64,000 nt of DNA from positions 1 through 64,000 of the forward strand of contig JAWWNJ010000117.1 of assembly GCA_037176885.1 (NCBI GenBank). The letters are read 5' to 3'. Below are positions 33,264 through 43,952 of this stretch, one piece after another (position 1 is the first letter of the stretch; each line of letters begins with the position of its first letter). The notes beneath the pieces are model-generated. The model worked only from the letters and a program-made list of their open reading frames with translations, was not told the origin of the DNA and did no database searches. The position numbers and the translations under genes are program-made. The DNA comes from Favolaschia claudopus (lineage: Eukaryota; Basidiomycota; Agaricomycetes; Agaricales; Mycenaceae).

Positions 33264-33944
33264 GTGGTGGCAAATAGAAATTGCCGTGGCTTTTTGGCCA
33301 AAATCTTGCCGTATACTTCACCGAGTGACCCGAAATAAGATGTAGAGATAAATATATGATACCTCTGTACTGCTTAGAACACTCAGCTATATATTATGCC
33401 CTGACAATGCATCAATAACAGGACAGTTTCTGATTATTGCCATATCTGGAAAGACTCAATGTATCCTCAGCAAAAAAGTGTCATAATAGGATGAAAGTAC
33501 TTGAAAAACATTCCTAGTTTCGACTTTGATTGAATGGAATTGATCCTCGTTTGAGCTCACAACAGCCGCTCAGAGTTGGCTATTTTCACACAAAATAGCT
33601 GAAAATGCAGAGAAAATAGCTAAAATGACCAACTTCGAGCGGCCGTTGTGAGCTCAAATGAGGGTCAATTCCAGTCAATCAAAGTGAGAACTAGCATTGT
33701 TTTTTCAAGTACTTTTATTCTATTATGACACTTTTTTGCTGAGGGTAGATTGTGTTTTTCCGGATATGGCAAAAATCGGAAACCATCCATTATTGATGCA
33801 TTCTCAGTGCATGATATATTGCTGAGTGTTATAAGAGGTACAGAAGTATCACATACACATCTCTACATCTTATTTGAGGTCATTCGGTGAAGTATACAGC
33901 AAGATTTTTACCAAAAAGCCACGGCAATTTCTATTTGCCACCAC
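33264..33944. mobile_element. 681-bp near-perfect palindrome (foldback element)
   Basis: The left half, from GTGGTGGCAAATAGAAATTG to the centre near 33604, is matched by its reverse complement in the right half with only scattered differences, ending CTATTTGCCACCAC. The unpaired centre is short (GCTATTTTCACACAAAATAGC area). There is no reading frame. The left end reads TACAGTGG, as in the MITE family at 62918, so a Tc1/mariner-like origin is possible. It lies just beyond the truncated 5' side of the LINE copy. Confidence 0.92.
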
Positions 33945-33982
33945 ATATGGGAAAGGTATACTCGATGGGGTGCTCCTGTGGT

Positions 33983-34770
33983 TTATAAATCCCTCAGCGC
34001 ATTTGCTCTTTGGTTGGCATCGCAGTTCCACGATCCAGACCACAAGGGCTCCACACGTGTGATGTCTGGACGAAACCTGAAATTGATGCCTCTAGCAATA
34101 TGACGGCGACGCAACCATATGAAAAGAGCAAGAGTGACAGTGGCGAGGAGCATCCCACATCCCAAAACCATAATGACCTTGTAATTTGCGCTGTCAAAGC
34201 TGGCCAGCGAGTATGTGGGGAGCACGACCTACTGCAAAGAGTCGGCCATGTTGATCAATGGGCCACGAACGTTTTAAGGGGGCAGGTTATCCAGTTCTGG
34301 GAGACGGAACCCGTCAAAGGCGTCCTCGGATACACAATGAATTATCCTATTGCTATTGTAATTTTATGGTTCACGACGACAAGCGGCGTGGTGACTTGAT
34401 GGTAAATTGTGTGACACATGTTTTGGATCAGTCTTGCTTGCATAAGTGGGTTAAAGAAGTAGGTGTTTCAAGCAAGAGGTAGGCGGAACAAAAGTTTCTG
34501 ACATCAACCTCCAAAAGTTTTGACATGCTGTGCATATGAGGAGGAGGAGGGTCCGGATCACCGGACCGCTGCGGGAGGGCGGACCCATCGGCTGTAAGGC
34601 CATTTTCCGTGGAATTGTAAGTTTCGGCCGAAGAAAAGCCATGCCTCGTCATCACAACTGCCTCACGCATCAAAAGATCAATCCCTTCGTTGTGCAGGTC
34701 TGAGAAGATAACAGATAATTCTGAAGAGACAAAACGACAGAGTGCATATAAAAATGGGAGGGTAGGCAAA
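33983..34770 (-). pseudogene. Possible membrane-protein remnant
   Basis: On the minus strand a frame at 33983-34225 encodes VIMVLGCGMLLATVTLALFI (one strong transmembrane segment) followed by WLRRRHIARG, a stop-transfer pattern, and a short tail. Upstream on the same strand (34428-34769) is a Ser/Pro-rich frame with NSTENG and PPPPH. A stretch with stops links the two. The layout suggests a decayed single-pass protein, but no family can be named. Confidence 0.25.
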
Positions 34771-35268
34771 ATATTGGAGACATTCGAGGTAAAAGAGCTC
34801 TCATGAACAGAAGTTTTTGTTTCGCACCGTCAAAAGTGGTCCATCAGCGCCACCTTCCTAATTGAGATGCCCTGTCAATGAGGTCTGTGTGCGATCGGAC
34901 ATTGCCGCCTACCTCTTGGTTTCAAGAGTGTGAGCAGTAAAAGGATGCCAGTCCTTTGCCGCCCGCAAAAGACCCAAAACTCATCAAGAGAGTGTATTAG
35001 GACTCTGTAGCATAGAAAGGAAGAGAACAGATTTTCTAGAATTTTCCGAATTAAAACAATTTTCTGTGACGTTTTTGATCGTGGGCAAGAATTTTGGGAA
35101 CCGCTGTATCTTTTTCGCGTCAATTTTCTAGAGCTTCCGTGAGGCAAAATCTGGCAAGTAAAACTCATGGAGCACACTTGAAATATGTACAGTAGTGTCC
35201 CTCTTTTTTACCCTTTCTCCCCTCTCTTTCAACTTGATAAACTTGATATTTTTGATGCCGACAACAGA
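34771..35268. other. Intergenic, nothing recognised
   Basis: AT-rich sequence with short frames only. A small palindrome GGTCCGG/CCGGACC lies just upstream, at about 34550-34567. Confidence 0.4.
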
Positions 35269-35381
35269 CATAAGCCATGAGCCTGATGCCATCCCCCAAA
35301 AATTGATGGGGCCCCGATCGACTCCAAGAGAAATGGGGTGTTCTATTTTTAGGGGTGGCATCAGATCCCGACGCCACTGTA
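35269..35381 (-). mobile_element. MITE related to 62918-63044 (older copy)
   Basis: In reverse complement it shares with the 62.9-kb copy the order CAGTGGCG, ATCTGATGCCACCCCTAAAA, ATAGAACA, GGAGTCGAT, GGGG, CATCAATTTTT and GGCATCAG. Its far end is decayed (CATAAGCCATGAGC in place of the clean terminus), while the right end CGCCACTG followed by TA is kept. Confidence 0.75.
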
Positions 35382-35773
35382 GGCCACTGTATATAAGTAC
35401 TGCCAGTCAAGGCCAGCCACATGTCAAGCCGAGCTTGAGCTTGACATTGCTCCCTTTGGGTGAAGTGGTAACGCTCGGACATTCCAAGGGTGATGGCAAA
35501 GGTAATCTTTCGAATTTCCGCGTGACTTTTCACACGCCCCGGCGCTGCGCGCCACGAGTCCTGAACTGAACAATTTTGGACCTGGTGACGGGTGACGGCG
35601 ACTTTTTGGGCCAAAACAGGGCAGGAAAATTTCCCGGCCGGCATCTGCCGCAGATGCTGGACTGCCATATATAGTAATTTTGATGTGATTGCCGTTCAGT
35701 GAACAATTTGTCTGGTGAACGATTTGGGTGACGGGTGACACCCAGTGAACAATCGATCGTAATGCTTCGGATA

Positions 35774-35910
35774 CCCAGACGTTCCTCCGCAGTCCGAGAG
35801 GGCGAGATTAGATATATCGGAGCTACTTCCTAATCTGTAATTTCAATGACAGGTTTTGACGTTTGATTGATTTTGAGGGGGATCGGAACAAGGGCGTAGG
35901 AACGTCTGGG
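35774..35910. mobile_element. Short MITE (CCCAGACGTTCCT ends, 137 bp)
   Basis: CCCAGACGTTCCT at 35774-35786 is the exact reverse complement of AGGAACGTCTGGG at 35898-35910. The interior is AT-rich and non-coding. No target duplication can be assigned. Confidence 0.6.
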
Positions 35911-35947
35911 CCACTTCCATGTAGGTGACCATAACCCGCTTCGCGCG

Positions 35948-36405
35948 TCACCGCGTCACCGCGTCCACGCCGTTCGCTCGCGTCCGCCGCCACCTACAGG
36001 ACCATGCCTCCGGAGGGTGGGGACCGTCACCCCGCCCTCCGTGAGCGCTCTCAGCACCTCCTACATGATGCGCGGCGGCGCGCAGCCACTGAATATGGTT
36101 ACAATTCAAAGCAGGTGGAACATTCTCGTCAGCTTTGTACAAACCCATAGTGTTGCGGGTATATATTTGGGACTGCTTATCTCCCTTGCGTGCCCAAGTT
36201 GTTTCACGACGGCGGCTTGTTTTACTGAAGCGCCGTACATCACCAACCATTTTTGAGACGTCGGCACCGAGTTTTCTGTCCGAAACTGACCGAAGCCACG
36301 CCTTTTTAGGATTGCTGGCTTGCTCTTCCAGAACGGCGGCGGCTGCGCGGAAGTCTCGAGCGAGCTGTTTGGCATATCCAACATGGCCAGCCTCGACCTC
36401 CTGAA
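35948..36405 (-). pseudogene. Open 150-codon stretch, unidentified
   Basis: From an acceptor-like ACTTTCAG at about 36402 the minus strand stays open to 35948 and encodes EVEAGHVGYAKQLARDF, RSVSDRKLGADVSK and SQIYTRNTMGLYKADENVPP. This is longer and more balanced in composition than the neighbouring chance frames and could be an exon. No start was found and no family recognised. Confidence 0.3.
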
Positions 36406-36469
36406 AGTTTATGGAAAAATTAATTGAAGTTGAACTAATTGATTAAAGGGATAAACCGGGATTTCTCCG

Positions 36470-37190
36470 GTATGAACGAAAATCGAAAACGAAAACGCGG
36501 CTAGCTGATAATGATCAGGCGGCCTTCCAGGCCATCAAGTCCATCAATTGCCAGCATTCAGAAACGAAAATGACCGGTTTCAACACGGCAAACAAGCCGA
36601 AAGGACTGGATTGATGTCACAGTCACAGTATATCAATGTACGTGGTCTATTGTGTCATCGGCCGCTTGCCGAACGCGTCCGAGTGGCTGTACCAGGTCAC
36701 GCACACGGCGTGTTTTAGCACTCTAAATTAATTGAAGAGTGAAGATCACTCCACTTCAAAATCATAAAATAGAAATTTTTACGATACCCAAGTATGAGAT
36801 TCGTGGCAAACGTGATATAGACGAACACTAAAGGTAAATAGGAAACAAGAATGGACTACATAAAGTAAACAAATATTATTATTTTATATTTATCTCTTAA
36901 TTTGTGTTGGCTGCCGGCAGTAGCTAAGTTGCACGAGCACGGGAAAAAACCAAGAAAAAACGGCAATTTCGGTTACTTTTAAGTAGTAGCCGAGCATCGG
37001 AACGGGACCAACGTAACTCGATCGATCAAGCATGTACGTGACCGTGACCCTTGGCGTCATAGAGCCGACCTTGACTTGTTCCGTGCCGACTGCTTCATTT
37101 TCGTTTCTGAACCTGCTGCCGACGGGCACCACCGGCCATCTATCGGCTATTCTATATATAGTCGTTTTCGTTTTCGTTTCTAGTATATAC
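36470..37190. mobile_element. TIR element with GAAAACGAAAACG ends (about 0.7 kb)
   Basis: The left end has GAACGAAAATCGAAAACGAA, and the right end has the inverted GTTTTCGTTTTCGTTTC. The subterminal word CAGAAACGAAAATGA occurs at the left and, inverted, at the right. The sequence between is non-coding. The C-G-A-A-A repeats resemble hAT-type ends, but no 8-bp target duplication could be fixed. Confidence 0.5.
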
Positions 37191-37224
37191 TCGGATTTCT
37201 CTTACCTCGTCACTTTCTTCATCA

Positions 37225-38416
37225 ACACTTTGATCTCCGGCTCAAGCCTGAAGTGGAGCTAGATGGACTTCCAGAAACCTGTGCGGGTTTATGGTAAGTG
37301 TCAGAACCAAGAGGATTGTCACCGTCTGACACGGTGCCATCCAGTGACTCGAGAGCGCAAAGCTCAGAGCCATCCTTTGGCTTCAGAAGGGAGTGGGAGT
37401 AAAATGGCTGGACCCGGCGCCGGATTACCGTCTGAAAGAATTCAGGTGCGGGTGGATGAAATGCCTGCACAAGATGTTTGCAGAGAAGGTAACCCACATG
37501 TGCATGTCCACAGTGAAGGGTCAATTTTGTACTCCTGGGTTCCGAGCGGTCGAAGGCTTAGCTTTTCCCAGGAGTAAGCGGATTTGAGCGGCCGGCCCGA
37601 GAGTCGCGCTCAAATATTTGCATTTTTGCGGAGAATGTCGGGATGAGGTCCGTGATGATTAAGTAGAAAACCTGGTCGAGTCTCGGGTGGACAAAGTCGT
37701 GGAGAGTCCGATGCTCGAGATTACGCCACAAGTTTTCCACGGTCATTGTTGTGCGCCAGCGACCAATGAAATCTTTGCATGTAGAGCGTGCCCAAAGCTT
37801 CCATTTTCGAGGGCAGTACCAGGCACTCCACAGATATCCCCAGACCTCCCGAAGCCCGCGCTGAAAGCAGAAAAGATACATGTCACGGACTGCATCATCG
37901 CGGATCTGCTTAGGTGTTCGGGAGATTCCGTCCCGATCTGGCAGAATGGAATGCTCGCAAAAATGCCGAATAAAGAGCCGGAGAATTTGGCGACGGTGGG
38001 GCGATGTATCCGACGACAGAAAATACTGTCTCGTCACCGGGCTCCAACCAAGACGGAGCAGCATTCAGTCGGTCAGGTACGTCTAAATCTGCGTCCGAGG
38101 AATCGAAATCTTCTTCCTCATCGTTGATCAGAGAGTCCACAAACTCTTCGAGCGAAGCTTGAGAGTCGTCATTGTTGCTGACATTGAGGCCACTGAGATT
38201 GATCACAATTCGGGGGCGGGCAGGGGCGGAGGCAACAGGCTGATTGTTGAACATGACTCGAGGTTGCATAAGAGGCCATTCCAACCATCCTAGATTAGCC
38301 TGAATAAATTCATAAATTCGGAGTTCACCATCATCCTTTAAAAAACTTACCGACTCGCGCTGAATGGCTGTCATCTGCTTGATCGGAACAAAGTCGCGGT
38401 CAATCCAATCGGGCAA
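37225..38416 (-). pseudogene. MULE transposase C-terminal region with SWIM finger
   Basis: Read leftward: an acidic segment (INDEEEDFDSSDADLD), then DAVRDMYLFCFQRGLREVWG and YLWSAWYCPRKWKLWARS, TTMTVENLWRNLEHRTLHDF and HPRLDQVFYLIITDLIP. These match the part of basidiomycete MULE transposases after the catalytic core (LWAYLW..WY....W.LWAR, TTM.VE.HWR..K). Next come SLWTCTCG and, in a shifted frame, YLLCKHLVQAFHPP, a SWIM C-x-C...C-x-H zinc finger. Several frameshifts are present and the DDE core is missing. A full-length relative with a different C-terminus lies at 52177-58790. Confidence 0.7.
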
Positions 38417-39190
38417 AGTGAAATTGCCGCCATTGCCGCAAACACATTTCCAAAGTCAGAATAGATCTCGTTGCCAGCGCCATTGAGATCAGTCCATTTT
38501 AGTCATAATGTTGAATTTTTGAGTACACACCCAACACACCGCACACGCAGGTTATTTCGTTGGAAATGGCATACTATGTACTATATTCACGCTGTAACGG
38601 CTTGGTTACTCTCCACCGAATTATTAGTTCCATTTTACGCCGGTACTGGGCACGGAAACGAGACTATAATTGTTCGGTACAGCTGTGATGGGTTAGTTTA
38701 CTTCGTCGAGGAAGCCGGTGCGAGCACAGAGCTGTGAAATCATCTGCGGAATAGGTGGGGCAGAGAAGGCATTTCTATAACAACTAATTCTCCAGGCAGC
38801 GACAAAACTGAACCATGGTCGCTTCAAAATTTCAACAATGATGATCGGCGCCCCCGGAAAAATAGGCTTTGTGGGTCTTCCAAATAAAAACTGTTCAGAC
38901 CTGCATTGCCGAGGGGGAGCAGCCTTGTGAATCACGACCAGTAAAAGCAGGAAGGCTGAGGAGGGAAAATAGTATTCAAGTTGTTGTTGAACTCTTAGGG
39001 ACGATGAACTTGGTGCTCTTAGATTTATGCAGCTTGAGGTCTGATTGTGTTGTTTGACATCGTTGAATTGATTAAGGGAGTGGAAGTTTAAAATTTAGGG
39101 TGGCAGTTCAATTCAAGTTGACAAGTTGTATCGATCCGGAATTGGGCGGGAGCGTGACTTGAGCGTGACAATTGTGGGGGCGGCAATGTT
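38417..39190. other. No gene recognised
   Basis: Short frames on both strands, including 38693-38935 on the minus strand and 38471-38737 on the plus strand, show no domain or splice pattern. The stretch may be the decayed N-terminal side of the MULE remnant to its left. Confidence 0.35.
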
Positions 39191-39199
39191 CCCGTGGGG

Positions 39200-39474
39200 G
39201 AAAAATCGGTCATTTCGAGGGCTTTATTTCGCCGGAAATAGCCTCAGATTGCCGAGGGTTTTACTGGCCGGGGCCATCGGCTTTAATCGGTCTGGCGACC
39301 GATTTGCCATCACCCTTGGAATGGCGGGGTTGCCGGTTTGGAAAAATCGGTCATTTCGAGGGCTTTATTTCGCCGGAAATAGCCTCAGATTGCCGAGGGT
39401 TTTACTGGCCGGGGCCATCGGCTTTAATCGGTCTGGCGACCGATTTGCCATCACCCTTGGAATGGCGGGGTTGC
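39200..39474 (+). repeat. Tandem pair of 141-bp units, flanked by CCCGTGGGG
   Basis: Unit 1 (39200-39340) and unit 2 (39341-39474, last 7 bp missing) are identical over 134 bp. Each begins GAAAAATCGGTCATTTCGAG and contains an AATCGGTC/GACCGATT palindrome. The pair is flanked by CCCGTGGGG at 39191-39199 and 39475-39483, which could be a 9-bp target duplication. A third identical copy in inverse orientation lies at 40381-40521. The open frames that cross the pair are repeat by-products. Confidence 0.92.
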
Positions 39475-39769
39475 CCCGTGGGGGCGGCAATTTGTTTGGC
39501 GCCTCGGCGGCAAAGGGCGGCAACTGGCGGTCGTATGGCGGCAATGGCGGCACTTTCACCGAGCCCAATCCAATCGTACTCGCGAAAAGCTTCGTCCGCG
39601 TTGTTATGCGGGTTGCCGTCCCACGACTGCAAGACGGCCCTTGAGGGCCCGTATTGCATGCCAGAAACACAGCTGATAGTTGACATCTTCTGGGAGCTCC
39701 GCAATTAATGCGTTGATTTCGGAAATTAAACCCCTTCACATCAGCTGACACTTCCAGAGAAACATAAGT

Positions 39770-40348
39770 TAAGATAGAGGGCGTGGGATCCCCGCACCCT
39801 TATGTCAGCATCACACTGTGATATTGTCACGCTCGACGTCGAGGGCTTATAGCACGATGCTAAGGTCCAGATTGGGAATTTTGCCCAATACAAGTCTTAG
39901 ATAGAGGTTCAATGAAGGGTTCCTATTGGGCAGAGTTGCCAAAATGTCCCCTGGTCTCTTGCTATATGACCCACAAAAAAATTCAGACCACTTTTTTTCT
40001 GAGTGTTTCTATGTGGTTTTCTCACCAAATGGGACACTTTTCAAAAATTTCGGGGGAAAATTTGGCCAGCACAGCCACAGGATAGTCATCTCGGCATGCT
40101 TCGGCAGCTCGCTTAAGGGTGGAACCTGTCAAACCTTTGCAGTGGGGAAGGTGCCTTTCAAAGCAAAAAACCAAAATTTCAGAGCCGAAACAGCGAGAAT
40201 GTCTTCTAAGTCTGTTGGTCAGCCCTTCTGCAGGCCGGAAAGAGCACAATTTTTTTTTGTGCGACTGGGGATTTGGCCGTGGGAACGATTAATAAGCGTT
40301 ACATAACATGCTTAAGTAAGGTGCGGGGATCCCACGCCCTCTATCTTA
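39770..40348. mobile_element. TIR element (TAAGATAGAGGGCGTGGG ends, 579 bp)
   Basis: TAAGATAGAGGGCGTGGGAT followed by CCCCGCACC at the left is exactly inverted at the right, giving terminal repeats of about 29 bp. The outer TA may be the target duplication. The interior frame 39926-40306 has no recognisable domain. The element lies between the inverted copies of the 141-bp unit. Confidence 0.9.
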
Positions 40349-40380
40349 CTTCTGATGGCAGTCCTCGTGGCGAATGCGCA

Positions 40381-40521
40381 CAAACCGGCAACCCCGCCAT
40401 TCCAAGGGTGATGGCAAATCGGTCGCCAGACCGATTAAAGCCGATGGCCCCGGCCAGTAAAACCCTCGGCAATCTGAGGCTATTTCCGGCGAAATAAAGC
40501 CCTCGAAATGACCGATTTTTC
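40381..40521 (-). repeat. 141-bp unit, third copy, inverted
   Basis: The reverse complement is identical over all 141 bp to unit 1 at 39200-39340. Perfect identity among three copies within 1.3 kb points to very recent duplication or gene conversion. No target duplication was seen around this copy. Confidence 0.95.
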
Positions 40522-40532
40522 ATTTACCGGGA

Positions 40533-40748
40533 TGCCAGAGACGTCACGTTTCTGTCATGTCATCTTGCTTACATGATACCTCTCTCTTTCTAATTCCACC
40601 CTTTTGGCTGTCGAGAAGGTGGGATATCGTTTAAGAAACTGCATATCATAGAGTACAAACATTGCATGGCGCAGGAGGCCCGTCAAGACAAGTGTCGCGT
40701 AAGCAAGATGACAGCAGTACACGTGCCAGAAACGTGACGTCTCTGGCA
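40533..40748. mobile_element. MITE (TGCCAGAGACGTCACG ends, 216 bp)
   Basis: The left end TGCCAGAGACGTCACGTTTC and the inner block TCATCTTGCTTAC are both inverted at the right end. There is a short extra segment (CACGTGTACTGC in reverse-complement sense) in one arm. It starts 12 bp from the third 141-bp unit. The ends carry ACGTCA, a CRE-like word. Confidence 0.88.
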
Positions 40749-41701
40749 TAAATACCAGATCGACCTAGGTTCGGATCAAGCCGCCTTCTCAACTCACATG
40801 ACATTCACGTGCGGACACACGGATTCTGAGAAGGGGCTTGTGCCAAGCTCAAGAAAAAGAGGGATGTCTTGAACTCGGTCCAGGAGCTCAGCCGTTGGCG
40901 GAATCCCTTCTCTGCAAGTGCATAATATGTACCTGAGATGTATATGAGCAGCATGAGCTACTTGAATTATTATTTCAAAGCCCGTGTTGCTCCAATACAG
41001 CCCGCTGATGTACGCTTCGACGAGCAAGAAAAGGCTACTCAAAATCCTCTAGGGAGGAGTCAACATTTGTTTTTTGGCCCCAAATTTTCCTGAACATACT
41101 TATGTTTGGATGTCAGGTATGCTTTCTGAGTATTTTTTGGGTTTCTTTATGTCTCTGCGCCCCCTAGGAATATGGTTTGCAGCTTGGCAAGGCAAAATGG
41201 CTTACTGTCCTCGGACATAGTAAAACTGTCGCCGACATAAGAGATCTGTCCCCCGCCAAAGTGGTCTCGTCCGACCTTTACGAAACGAACACTTTTAACC
41301 TCCCGGAGCTTGTATATAGGTCATAGCATGCCCCGCTGACCATCCATATATTCAGAAAAATTATTATGCAGCAGAATCTTGCTATCCGGATTGGGAAACT
41401 CGACCGAGCGGCTGATGGAAGTGATGGTGAGCCGCCCTAATGTGACACAGCTCACTATGTAGCATTCCGACTCAAAAACCGTCTGCTGATGACTTAGAAA
41501 CCCGCTTCAAGGGGTAAATTCATTGAATATTCCTGTTATTCAACTTCCAATTCTGATTTCTTGAGGACAATTCAACCCAAATTTCGACACCCATTACGGA
41601 ATTTTACAGTAATTGACAGAGAAGATCAGTCACGTGGTGTTGGTTGATCTTGTCGTCTCTTGTCATCTTCCTCTTCCTTCGTATCTCCCGCATCGCTCAC
41701 C
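40749..41701. other. Upstream region of the 41.7-kb gene, no other feature
   Basis: About 950 bp without a recognisable gene or repeat. The stretch just before the start codon at 41702 is pyrimidine-rich (TCTTGTCATCTTCCTCTTCC), as in many fungal 5' leaders. Confidence 0.4.
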
Positions 41702-43952
41702 ATGCCAGAGTCTCGCGAAGCAGAGGCGGCTTTCTTGCTGCTACTTGCTTACTTCTCCGACATCCTCGAGTCTGGCGGCCCACTCCCACTGGAGCGCATC
41801 GATATCGACGCCACTAAAGCTGAAGCCAAACGATTCCGCTCCGACCATCCCGCTCGAAATGGGCTCCCCTACTCCATCGATTCGGCATGTACCGCCAGAC
41901 GGGGAAACCAGAATCATCAAGGCTCCATTTACCCCGAGATGTGGCGAACAACTGGCAAGACAGAACCGGATACGACGCGTCTGACCGAGCTGTCACTTAC
42001 CAAGATCGAATACACTTATCGTGGATTGGTACTTGATCTAGGACCACTCTCGTTCATTGTATGACATTCATTTGGCTCTCTAACATTTCTAAATTTCAAT
42101 CAGATACAATATCTGACTCATACCTCCGCACATCCTATGCCACGCTCGGTTTACGAGTCAACTATCAAACTCGTTCCCAAAGAGGTGAGAGGTACTGTAG
42201 CTTCTATTCTTATGGTCGTTGACTGGGGACAGCTTCGCAAATTCCATGTCGGCATGGCATTCGTCTTCAAAGACCATGTCATTGCATTCCATAGCATCGA
42301 TCTCGTATTCCAAGTGAGTTTTATCTGCTTCCAAACGAATTCAAATCTCAGATTCTACAGCCAACCTGGGCTAAATCACGCGCGGAGCTCACCGCCAGCC
42401 CCACCGACTTTCATAGCCCTGACTGGGCTTTTTTACCCGCTTTTGCAAAGTGGATGCGTGATCGCCAGGCGGGTGATCGCAACGGACTGGCGATCGAGGC
42501 AATCCGTGCTGCAAGCGAGGTGTTTCTTGGTGTCGGTGTCTATACTGTGCTTGAACTATTCTTTCTCGCTGGTGAGCACATTTAACGTCAACACTGTTCT
42601 TACTTATTCTATTGTAGGCTTATCTCCACAACTCACTGAAGCCGAGGTTTTTGGTAACCCTTCTCGTGCGGCGCGTGTTTCTACCGCATATGAAACATAT
42701 CTACACGAGTCTCGGGAACAGCTTCCGTATGTTTCACCCTGTGACCTGTCTTTATTTTCTAACAAATGCGCTACGCAGAGGCCTTCTCCGTCCAGCTATG
42801 CTCGACGGTCTGCTCGCTCCGACTACGCGACAGCGTCTCGACTACATCAATTGGCTGTATGTGTACGCCAAAGATTATACCAAACTTCCTGTCCGCATGG
42901 CGGAACTCGTCGACGACTATGTTGTAAGTCTCATGATTTCTAATCCGTCCCCCGTCTTTTAAAAATTCGTTTGTGGCAGGCGCAAACTGGAGCACTATCT
43001 CAGCTTCCTGAACCGTGGGTTCGGTACGAGACAGCAACGGTGTTCGACGTTTTCGAACCGACTTTCCTGTCCCCCTCATTGACTCTCAAACACAACCTGG
43101 GCCATCTCGTGTTTGGACCCGAGTTGTGGACAGCAATTGGGGGAGAGCTGTCCGATCAGTCCGATCCAGTGACAGCTTACTTTAGGGAGCAAGGTTCGTC
43201 TTATTAGAAATTATTTGACTCGTTCTCATCCCGGATTTGCAGGACTATTAAATCAACCAACATTCCTCCGCCCCAACCACTACTCTCCACTCTTTCTGCC
43301 AAAGTCCGAAGTTCGAGCTTTGGGTCTCCCTCACCGCGACGTCTACACGTACCGCCATGTGAAGCAGATCTGGTCCATCACTCCCGCCGCAGAAAACTCC
43401 CAAGGCATGCCTGATGTCGAGTAAATCTTCATTTTTTCCCTGCCCTCGAAAGACGATATGAACTTCTACAAGGGACAGCGCGGATCTCACCCGCATAATT
43501 GGAACGGAACGAGAGCATATGCTGTTCTCGTACATTGTCAAGAAAACTCAGAAAGTTGCGATTGGCCCACTTGAATATTGCGGCACCGGCCATCGTGTAA
43601 CTGTGGGGCGGAAAACCATGTGCGTGTTTAAGTATCTCAAACCGCGCGTCTCTCACGGTTGAATTCACGTAGCGCTGTTCCCTGCTACGGGGATCCTTCG
43701 CTTTCCGACTTCTATGCTGAGCGCGACTTGAAGGGTCGACTCTTACCCTCTGCAACACCAGGCCAGCGTCGGCCAAGCTTGGGGGAAGCCGGTACGACCG
43801 AGTTAAAAAAGCAGCTTACTGCCATGTCTGCCAGTCGATCCCGGAAGAGGGCTCTCGAGGAGGACAAAGAAAATGAGCCTTCACAACCTGTGAAGCCGAA
43901 GAAGCGGAGGATGAATGCTGACCAGCGGCTGGCGCTTGGCTTGCAGAATTAG
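41702..43952 (+). CDS. Intact nine-exon gene, 616-aa protein of unknown function
   Basis: Starting at ATG 41702 (context TCACCATGCC), nine exons join in one frame: 41702-42058, 42104-42313, 42361-42571, 42618-42726, 42779-42923, 42980-43193, 43243-43420, 43473-43619 and 43673-43952, ending TAG. All introns are 45-56 bp with GT-AG ends. The third acceptor could also be at 42351, adding three residues. Segments include MVVDWGQLRKFHVGMAF, EVFLGVGVYTVLELFFLA, YINWLYVYAKDYTKLP, LGHLVFGPELWTAIGG and YCGTGHRVTVGRKTMC. The C-terminus is basic with a nuclear-localisation-like KPKKRRM. The protein looks soluble and nuclear. I do not recognise the family. Its intact frame in a field of dead elements suggests selection, either as a host gene or as active transposon cargo. 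Confidence 0.75.

Noticed and set aside
39126..39708. Two overlapping frames of 172 and 178 codons with an internal protein repeat
   Set aside because: The repeat is simply the tandem pair of 141-bp units translated; no evidence of a gene.
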